NCBI GenBank assembly: GCA_002305335.1
Contig: DBQR01000034.1
Span: forward strand, 8,427 to 15,954
Reading direction: 5' to 3'
DNA: 7,528 nucleotides
Source of the DNA: Clostridiales bacterium UBA1389
GTDB taxonomy: Bacteria > Bacillota > Clostridia > Oscillospirales > CAG-382
Numbering within the stretch: position 1 is the first letter of the stretch; each line of letters opens with the position of its first letter. The notes under the pieces are model-generated. The model saw nothing but the letters and a program-made list of their open reading frames with translations, searched no databases and was not told where the DNA came from. This document shows positions 1 through 4,521 of this stretch, piece by piece. A program made the translations under genes and the position numbers.

Positions 1-54
1 CCGCAACCCCCGAACCCCGTACCCAATATGACGAAACAAGGGTACATTACCTAT

Positions 55-86
55 AAAAAATAACGCCGGTTCACGGCGTTATTTTT
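55..86. terminator. bidirectional intrinsic terminator
   Basis: A 7-bp GC-rich core stem (AACGCCG at 62-68 with CGGCGTT at 74-80, loop 69-73) is extended by an A run at 55-60 pairing with a T run at 82-86, so it works as a U-tailed terminator in both directions. It lies about 40 bases past the stop of the leftward lipoprotein gene and probably ends that transcript. It may also stop a rightward gene lying beyond the left edge. In bases 1-54 I see no gene, only a 6-bp inverted repeat (GTACCC at 19-24, GGGTAC at 40-45). Confidence 0.85.
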
Positions 87-125
87 ATTAACGGTTTTGC
101 TTTGGGTTTTTATCTCAAACCTGTT

Positions 126-1247
126 CTATTCCTCCGATATTCTTGTAAGCTCAATAGTAAAATCAACATCGGCAGGTATAGCGGGATGGCTGTGAGGAAC
201 CTCTATAATAATATGCCAATAAGCCATATCGTCGGTCATTTCATATGCCGGCCATATTTCCTGAACATGCATTTTCCCCGTATCATCAAGACCCGCAAAT
301 TTGAATTTAATTGACCCGCTTATGGCTTCTAATCGCACTAAAACCAGCAAGTTGTTTTCAAAATATTCCTTGTCATACTTCGTTATTTTTTCCAGAAATT
401 CCGCTTCATAATAATCGCCGGTTATAAAGTTGGTGGCAAGATACTCATCCAACTCTTCCTTAGTGTATAACGTAAGTACAGAGGGGTATTCCACTTGGCA
501 CATGCTGGTGCGGATAACGTAAGCGGTATAGTCATCATCCCCTTCGGGGAGGCTGTTTTCATTAGGGTCAATCGGTTGAACACAGTCATCCTCGGGCACA
601 TATTCAAACTCAAGGGTAAAGGTATTAACTACTACCGCGGGATGGTCCTTCGGGACTTCAATAATAATATGCCAGTATTCCATATCGCAGGTCTGCAGTT
701 CGGGGGAGGTATAATTAATATGTATTTTGCCTGAATCCTCAAGGGAGTCAAACCAATAGTCGATTGACCCGCTTATTGCTTCAATATGCACAAAAGCAAG
801 TATATTGTTTTTAAAATACTCCTCATCATACCGGCATACCGCTTCCATAAAGCTTTTCCGGGTGTTAAGGAAATTGATAATCCCGGTTTCTTCGTTGTTC
901 CAAAGGCAGGCGGTGTCAATATACTCCTCCAGCTCTTCCTTTGAGTTAATCAACAGTATGGAAGGATAATCCACATTGCATTCGATGGTACGAAGGTTAT
1001 ACGCAGTATAGCCGATAGGGTTATCTTCCAAAACCGGTTGGGGGGTTCCGGGGCTGCTTTCTTCGGGCAGGTTTTCCCCCTCGGCGGATTTTTCATTTGT
1101 CCCCGCTGCCGGTTGGAGAGAATCGGTGCCTTCGATTCCGGCTAAACTGTCAACCCGAGATATATCTCCATCATCGTATTCCTGACAGGAAACAAGGGAT
1201 AAAGCTGTAAGTAATACAGAAAGAACTAAAATAAGAAATTTTTTCAT
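126..1247 (-). CDS. lipoprotein with two tandem copies of an unrecognised domain
   Basis: Predicted secreted lipoprotein of 373 residues. Residues 1-20 form a signal peptide (KK, then a hydrophobic stretch) ending in lipobox LVSC, with Cys21 as the lipidation site. Residues 22-79 are an acidic, Ser/Pro/Gly-rich linker. Two copies of one domain follow, at about 80-217 and 240-369. They share YTAY, a Cys before a YPS turn, KEEL-EY, YD-EYF-NN, EAISGSI, and YWHIIIEVP followed by HPA. The spacing of these motifs is kept, so this is an internal duplication. The start is supported by a good Shine-Dalgarno site (AGGAAGGAG, 1259-1267). I do not recognise the domain and assign no function; the architecture suggests binding at the outer face of the membrane. 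The gene stands alone, between its own ECF-type promoter and the terminator at 55-86. That promoter nearly matches the one before the sigma gene at 5965-6450, so it is probably a member of that regulon. Confidence 0.9.
   Translation of the reverse strand: MKKFLILVLSVLLTALSLVSCQEYDDGDISRVDSLAGIEGTDSLQPAAGTNEKSAEGENLPEESSPGTPQPVLEDNPIGYTAYNLRTIECNVDYPSILLINSKEELEEYIDTACLWNNEETGIINFLNTRKSFMEAVCRYDEEYFKNNILAFVHIEAISGSIDYWFDSLEDSGKIHINYTSPELQTCDMEYWHIIIEVPKDHPAVVVNTFTLEFEYVPEDDCVQPIDPNENSLPEGDDDYTAYVIRTSMCQVEYPSVLTLYTKEELDEYLATNFITGDYYEAEFLEKITKYDKEYFENNLLVLVRLEAISGSIKFKFAGLDDTGKMHVQEIWPAYEMTDDMAYWHIIIEVPHSHPAIPADVDFTIELTRISEE
141..530 (-). repeat. protein domain repeat, copy 2
   Basis: This encodes residues 240-369 of the lipoprotein, the C-terminal copy of its duplicated domain. 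It matches copy 1 at the EAISGSI and YWHIIIEVP motifs, the YD-EYF-NN helix and the KEEL-EY helix. The loop between the last two strands differs in length and sequence. The copies are clearly diverged, so the duplication is not recent. Confidence 0.85.
597..1010 (-). repeat. protein domain repeat, copy 1
   Basis: This encodes residues 80-217 of the lipoprotein, the N-terminal copy of the domain. Compared with copy 2 it has a few extra residues in the region before the YD-EYF-NN motif. It also carries Cys residues (for example in the TACLW and TCDMEYW segments) that are not all kept in copy 2. An acidic, Pro/Asn-containing linker of about 22 residues separates the copies. Confidence 0.85.
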
Positions 1248-1274
1248 GCTGTCTTAATCTCCTTCCTATTTTCT

Positions 1275-1303
1275 AATACGATTCAAGCAGTAAAAAGGTT
1301 TCG
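1275..1303 (-). promoter_or_regulatory. ECF sigma-type promoter of the repeat lipoprotein
   Basis: On the minus strand the -35 element is CGAAACC (1297-1303) and the -10 element is CGTATT (1275-1280), separated by 16 bases. GAAAC with CGTA is the classic signature of ECF sigma promoters in Bacillota, and no TATAAT-like box sits at the usual place. GAAACCTTTT and CGTATTAGAAA are both identical to the promoter at 6476-6504, with the same spacing. Transcription should start near 1268, leaving a very short 5' leader that carries the Shine-Dalgarno site at 1259-1267. Confidence 0.8.
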
Positions 1304-1359
1304 GGATGTTTTTTATCGGTGTAAATAACCCAAAATATGTTATTGATTGAAAAAGCAAA

Positions 1360-1388
1360 TTGACAGCCGTGACTTCAGGTGGTATAAT
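1360..1388 (+). promoter_or_regulatory. consensus housekeeping promoter of the cyclophilin gene
   Basis: A perfect TTGACA (1360-1365) and a perfect TATAAT (1383-1388) are separated by the optimal 17 bases. This predicts strong sigma-A dependent transcription starting near 1395. The Shine-Dalgarno site GAAAGG (1406-1411) lies 11 bases before the ATG at 1423. The promoter is divergent from the ECF-type promoter at 1275-1303 and does not overlap it. Confidence 0.92.
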
Positions 1389-1422
1389 TATCCCAACAAG
1401 ACCAAGAAAGGTATGACGGAAT

Positions 1423-2091
1423 ATGAAAAGACTTGTTTCAATTCTCCTTTTAACAGCTTTAATGATATTTTCCCTTGTTTCCTGCGGCAATGAGGAAAAA
1501 ATCGACCTGAAAGGTATAAATTTTGAAACCGAAGGGAATGAACGGACTCTGGAAAAATACAATACCCAAAACCCCGTTGCGGCGCTTTATGTCAAGGATT
1601 ACGGAGTGATTGTGGTGGAGCTCTACCCCGATATTGCTCCCAACACGGTAAACAATTTTATTTCCCTTATCAAGAAGGGGTTTTATGACAACAACAGCAT
1701 CCACCGTATGATGCCGGGGTTTGTAATTCAGGGGGGCGACCCCAAGGGCAACGGCACCGGCGGACCCGGCTATTCCATTGCGGGAGAATTTTCGAAAAAC
1801 GGCGTTGATAACGACCTGAAGCACACCAAAGGCGTAATATCCATGGCAAGGGCAGAGGATTATGACTCCGCGGGCAGTCAGTTTTTTATAATGTTAGGGA
1901 ATAAGCCCGACCTTGACGGGAAATACGCCGCCTTCGGAAAGGTTATAGACGGTTATGAAGTCTGCGAGGAAATCGAAAAAATAAAGGAATACGACAGCTA
2001 CTTCGGAAAGCTCGCAACGAATATAACCATAGTCAAGGCGGTTGTGGACACAAAGGGGAAAAATTATCCCGAACCGGAAATTATAAAATAA
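1423..2091 (+). CDS. peptidyl-prolyl cis-trans isomerase lipoprotein, cyclophilin type
   Basis: A 222-residue surface-anchored cyclophilin that should catalyse cis-trans isomerisation of Xaa-Pro bonds in proteins outside the membrane. Residues 1-20 are a lipoprotein signal peptide ending in lipobox LVSC, with Cys21 lipidated. A linker of about 30 residues follows. The cyclophilin domain covers about 51-207 and has the family motifs in order: ELYPDIAPNTVNNF (66-79), the active-site HRMMPGFVIQGGDP (94-107; Arg95 and Gln103), the glycine-rich GNGTGGPGY, SAGSQFFI (149-156) and LDGKYAAFGKV (164-174). Asp163 sits where eukaryotic cyclophilins carry the Trp important for cyclosporin binding; bacterial members commonly vary there. 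A strong promoter lies directly upstream, so expression is probably constitutive. No terminator separates it from the next promoter at 2106, so read-through would meet the terminator at 2294. The family call is very secure; its client proteins are unknown. Confidence 0.96.
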   Translation: MKRLVSILLLTALMIFSLVSCGNEEKIDLKGINFETEGNERTLEKYNTQNPVAALYVKDYGVIVVELYPDIAPNTVNNFISLIKKGFYDNNSIHRMMPGFVIQGGDPKGNGTGGPGYSIAGEFSKNGVDNDLKHTKGVISMARAEDYDSAGSQFFIMLGNKPDLDGKYAAFGKVIDGYEVCEEIEKIKEYDSYFGKLATNITIVKAVVDTKGKNYPEPEIIK

Positions 2092-2105
2092 ATTTTAAAA
2101 AAGTA

Positions 2106-2134
2106 TTGACAAATAATTTTTCAGGTGATATACT
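2106..2134 (+). promoter_or_regulatory. housekeeping promoter of the methyltransferase leader
   Basis: TTGACA (2106-2111) and TATACT (2129-2134) are separated by 17 bases, a near-perfect sigma-A promoter. The predicted start is near 2141, only 25 bases before the leader peptide ATG. A promoter this strong followed by a terminator before the structural gene is typical of genes controlled by attenuation. Confidence 0.88.
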
Positions 2135-2165
2135 TGGTAAAAATTTTACAGGAGAAACGGCAATT

Positions 2166-2246
2166 ATGGGATTTTGCAAACACATTAATACCCAGATGCC
2201 CGCAGGATTCAGAGATAATTCCCTGCGGTGCGTTGCCGTACCCTGA
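2166..2246 (+). CDS. putative 26-residue leader peptide
   Basis: A short reading frame starts at ATG 2166, preceded by AGGAG (2150-2154) 11 bases upstream, and ends at TGA 2244-2246. It would encode 26 residues, beginning MGFCKH and ending CVAVP. It occupies the leader between a strong promoter and an intrinsic terminator, which suggests a regulatory translated leader rather than a functional protein. The last sense codon is Pro (CCC) directly before TGA, a context known to slow termination (as in TnaC). Its codons 11-21 overlap hairpin 2200-2228, and its stop lies in the 5' arm of the next hairpin. I do not recognise the peptide from known resistance leaders. Translation is inferred from position and ribosome binding site only. 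Confidence 0.6.
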   Translation: MGFCKHINTQMPAGFRDNSLRCVAVP

Positions 2247-2286
2247 TTAAAGGCTATCCGGTTAATACTAACCGTATATTAATCAG
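2200..2286 (+). promoter_or_regulatory. leader RNA hairpins upstream of the attenuator
   Basis: Two hairpins precede the terminator. Hairpin A pairs CCGCAGG (2200-2206) with CCTGCGG (2222-2228), a perfect 7 bp inside the leader peptide frame. Hairpin B pairs CTGATTAA (2243-2250) with TTAATCAG (2279-2286), a perfect 8 bp, and encloses CGGTTA (2259-2264) paired with TAACCG (2269-2274). The segment GCGGTGCGTTG (2225-2235), which overlaps the 3' arm of A, nearly copies the 5' arm of the terminator stem (GCGGCGCGTTG, 2294-2304; one difference). It could therefore pair with the terminator's 3' arm as an alternative structure. Folding is by eye. Confidence 0.6.
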
Positions 2287-2293
2287 TTTATCG

Positions 2294-2326
2294 GCGGCGC
2301 GTTGGGAAACGCGCCGCTTTTATTTT
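2294..2326 (+). terminator. intrinsic terminator acting as attenuator before the methyltransferase
   Basis: A perfect 10-bp GC-rich stem (GCGGCGCGTT 2294-2303 with AACGCGCCGC 2308-2317, loop GGGA) is followed by TTTTATTTT (2318-2326). The T tract ends one base before the methyltransferase Shine-Dalgarno site at 2328. A terminator between a strong promoter and its only downstream gene makes sense mainly as a conditional stop. It would also end read-through transcripts from the cyclophilin gene. Confidence 0.88.
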
Positions 2327-2338
2327 CAGGAGGGCGGC

Positions 2339-3163
2339 ATGAAAAAAGATATCGCAACGGTAAAACAATACTATGAATCCGGGGTGGAAACCGAATGGGA
2401 AAGGCTGAACACCCACAGAGCGGAATTCGAAATAACCTGTTCTTATCTTGACAGATTCATAAAACCGGGGGACACCGTCCTTGATGTGGGGGGAGGTCCC
2501 GGCAGGTATTCCCTGTATCTTGCCTCCAAAGGGTGCGATGTTACCCTGCTGGATTTATCCCGGGGGAATGTGGATTTTGCCCTGGAAAAGGCAAAGGCGG
2601 CGGGGCTTAAAATAACCGGTATATGCGGCGACGCAAGATATGCGGATAAAATAATTACGAATACCTTCGATCATGTACTTATTATGGGGCCTTTATACCA
2701 TCTTATAGAGGTAAAGGACAGGGAAAGGGCGGTTTCGGCCTGTTTAAAACTGTTAAAGGATGACGGCATTCTATACGCTTCCTTTATTTCCTCTTTCGCG
2801 GGAGTAATCTATTATCTTAAAGAAGGGACAGATATCAAGCAAATCCCCGAAAACGAGCTGGAATATATGTATAATGCCGCCGAAGGCAGGGATTATGCAG
2901 GTCAGGCCTTTACACTTGCCTATTTCGCTAAAATGGAGGATATTGTCCCCTTTTTCGACAGATTCGGCCTTACCAGACTTCATTTTTTCGGGCAGGAGGG
3001 GATAATCGCCCCCTGCGAGGACAAGGTTTACTCCCAGTCGGAGGAAGCAGTCAAGGAATGGATTGAAATATCCAAGCTATTGTGTGAAAACCCCAATTAT
3101 ATGTCCTATTCCGAACATTTTATGTATATCGGCAAAAAGGAGAAATCAAAATGTATAACATAA
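2339..3163 (+). CDS. class I SAM-dependent methyltransferase
   Basis: A 274-residue Rossmann-fold methyltransferase. The SAM-binding motif I is VLDVGGGPGRYS (48-59). The acidic residue ending strand 2 is Asp72 in LLDLS. GDARY (98-102) fits the adenine-contacting position, and DHVLIMGPLYHL (111-122) is motif IV. Substrate determinants would lie in the C-terminal half (about 150-265), which I cannot assign, so small-molecule, rRNA and protein substrates all remain possible. The start at ATG 2339 is chosen because AGGAGG (2328-2333) lies five bases upstream and the peptide then begins MKKDIATVKQYYESG, as expected for the family. The open frame continues upstream to ATG 2228, but that part runs through the terminator stem and is not credible protein. 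It overlaps the following acetyltransferase by 13 bases, indicating a translationally coupled operon. The attenuator upstream suggests inducible expression, possibly by a translation-targeting antibiotic. Confidence 0.93.
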   Translation: MKKDIATVKQYYESGVETEWERLNTHRAEFEITCSYLDRFIKPGDTVLDVGGGPGRYSLYLASKGCDVTLLDLSRGNVDFALEKAKAAGLKITGICGDARYADKIITNTFDHVLIMGPLYHLIEVKDRERAVSACLKLLKDDGILYASFISSFAGVIYYLKEGTDIKQIPENELEYMYNAAEGRDYAGQAFTLAYFAKMEDIVPFFDRFGLTRLHFFGQEGIIAPCEDKVYSQSEEAVKEWIEISKLLCENPNYMSYSEHFMYIGKKEKSKCIT

Positions 3164-3957
3164 ATTATGACGACTATATATTTTCAACCGACGAATTTTT
3201 AAAAGACAGGCTGCTTTACGATATTTTATGGTATGCCCGGCATAACGCCGAAATATTAAAAAGCGATTGCAAATCCTTTGTCGTCTGCCGGTCGAACGAT
3301 TATTTTCCGGCCATAATATGGGTTGACGACAATATCACCCGGAAGGATTTCGACACCCTTGCCTACTGTCTTAAGCAGATCTTCAGGGGAAAGGTACCCT
3401 ACTTTATGGTTAAGGAATCCTTTGGCGAACGGGTCAAGGGGATATTTAAACCCCTGGAGGTGGAAAAACAGACCGGCCTTGTTTCATATGTCATGGAAAT
3501 GCCCCCCGTAAAGATAACCCCTCCCAAAGGGGAGGTTTTGAGAAACACCTCAGAAGCGGATAAAAACACTTTGATTGAGTTTATAAAGGGCTTTCAGACC
3601 GACTGCTTCGGCGGTCCCGAGAATGACGAAGTGGTTTCGGCCATGGCGGAAAAGCGGCTTAATTCCCCTGATTCGTATATCTACGAGGTTTCGGGAATCC
3701 CGGCGGGGATGGCGTATTGCTCCAAGAAAAGCGAAGGCTACTGCAGAATACAGATGATTTATACCTCCCCGGAATTCAGGAACAAAGGTGTGGGTTTCCG
3801 CATGACGGTTAAGGTGTGCGAAAGAATATTCGCCAACGGCTATAAACCCAATTTATATGCCGACGCTTCAAACCCCATCTCCAACCGGCTTTATATTCAT
3901 GCCGGATTCAGGGAAGTGGGAAGGCTTTCCGAAATAAAAATGAACGGAATACAATAA
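3151..3957 (+). CDS. GNAT-family N-acetyltransferase with N-terminal extra domain
   Basis: A 268-residue protein with a GNAT fold in its C-terminal half (about 126-265). Motif A is RIQMIYTSPEFRNKGVGFRM (199-218), where FRNKGVG forms the acetyl-CoA pyrophosphate loop. Motif B follows with ASNPISNRLYIHAGFREVG (239-257), containing the Asn, Tyr and GF positions common in the family. Residues 1-120 are not GNAT core and resemble the extra N-terminal domain of two-domain FR47-like acetyltransferases; their role is unknown. The ATG lies inside the end of the methyltransferase gene, with AAGGAG (3137-3142) eight bases upstream, so the two are co-transcribed and probably translationally coupled. The acceptor substrate cannot be read from sequence. 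Pairing with a methyltransferase behind an attenuator makes drug or toxin modification one possibility. Confidence 0.92.
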   Translation: MYNINYDDYIFSTDEFLKDRLLYDILWYARHNAEILKSDCKSFVVCRSNDYFPAIIWVDDNITRKDFDTLAYCLKQIFRGKVPYFMVKESFGERVKGIFKPLEVEKQTGLVSYVMEMPPVKITPPKGEVLRNTSEADKNTLIEFIKGFQTDCFGGPENDEVVSAMAEKRLNSPDSYIYEVSGIPAGMAYCSKKSEGYCRIQMIYTSPEFRNKGVGFRMTVKVCERIFANGYKPNLYADASNPISNRLYIHAGFREVGRLSEIKMNGIQ

Positions 3958-4017
3958 AAAGCTTTTTATGAATCCGGGAAATAACAAAGCGGGAACGGCA
4001 TTAGGGCAAATAAAAGC

Positions 4018-4053
4018 AAAAACCTCCTCATACAATTAAATGAGGTGGTTTTT
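4018..4053 (+). terminator. hairpin terminator that also contains the tspO ribosome binding site
   Basis: CCTCAT (4026-4031) pairs with ATGAGG (4040-4045). After one T-T mismatch, AAAAACC (4018-4024) pairs with GGTTTTT (4047-4053), with loop 4032-4039. The stem ends in six T residues (4049-4054), so it fits an intrinsic terminator for the methyltransferase-acetyltransferase operon. The 3' arm also holds GAGGTGG (4042-4048), seven bases before the tspO ATG, whose GAGGTG part matches the anti-Shine-Dalgarno perfectly. The 5' arm therefore masks the tspO ribosome binding site. I see no clear promoter in the rest of the gap (3958-4017). Confidence 0.7.
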
Positions 4054-4055
4054 TA

Positions 4056-4520
4056 ATGAAACGGCAGGTCAGATCCGTTATTGCTTTTGTTTTGCTGTCC
4101 CTTGCGGCGGGGGCGGTTGCGGGGTTGATTACAAAGGATTCGACGGATATATATGAAACCCTTATAAAGCCTCCCTTTGCCCCGCCGGCGGTGGTTTTCC
4201 CCGTTGTCTGGACAATCCTTTATATCCTTATGGGGGTGGGAGCGGGTATTGTCTGGCAGTCCCCTTCCCCCCGCAGGGAAACCGGCATTTGCCTGTTTGC
4301 CCTTCAGCTGGCGGTGAATTTCGTCTGGCCTATAATTTTCTTTACGGAGGGCTGGTACTTTTCCGCTTTTTTGTGGCTGTTAATGCTTTTGGGGCTTGTC
4401 ATTTACATGACCTGCAATTTTTACAAAGCAAAACCGGCTGCGGCATACCTTCAGGCGCCCTATATCGTCTGGCTGGTATTTGCGGGTGTTTTGAATTTGT
4501 GGATTGCCCTTGTAAATTAG
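4056..4520 (+). CDS. tspO: TspO/MBR family tryptophan-rich membrane protein
   Basis: A 154-residue integral membrane protein of the TspO (translocator protein / peripheral benzodiazepine receptor) family, near the usual 150-160 residue length. Five hydrophobic segments fit the family's five-helix bundle: about 7-26, 45-66, 75-96, 101-121 and 128-151. The hallmark segment KPPFAPPAVVFPVVWTILYILMG (38-60) is present. So are LQLAVNFVWPIIFF in helix 3 and AAYLQAPYIVWLVFAGVLNLWIALVN at the end. Family members bind porphyrins and related ligands and have been linked to stress responses and tetrapyrrole handling; the role here is not shown by context. Its ribosome binding site lies in the hairpin at 4018-4053, so expression may need read-through or RNA opening. 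Its stop codon lies one base from the convergent vWA gene. Confidence 0.95.
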   Translation: MKRQVRSVIAFVLLSLAAGAVAGLITKDSTDIYETLIKPPFAPPAVVFPVVWTILYILMGVGAGIVWQSPSPRRETGICLFALQLAVNFVWPIIFFTEGWYFSAFLWLLMLLGLVIYMTCNFYKAKPAAAYLQAPYIVWLVFAGVLNLWIALVN

Positions 4521-4521
4521 T

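Noticed and set aside
19..45. Inverted repeat GTACCC...GGGTAC at the left edge
   Set aside because: Six base pairs with a 15-base loop and no T tract; too weak to call a site.
2228..2338. A longer methyltransferase start at ATG 2228
   Set aside because: The extra 37 codons read through hairpin B and the terminator stem and give protein unlike the family. ATG 2339 has an AGGAGG site and the expected N-terminus.
3954..3969. 16-base perfect palindrome around AAGCTT after the acetyltransferase stop
   Set aside because: It is A/T-rich with no loop and no following T tract, so it is a poor terminator; the hairpin at 4018-4053 is the better candidate.
4040..4042. An alternative ATG within the tspO hairpin
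   Set aside because: It is out of frame with tspO, gives no recognisable protein, and overlaps the ribosome binding site used by the ATG at 4056.
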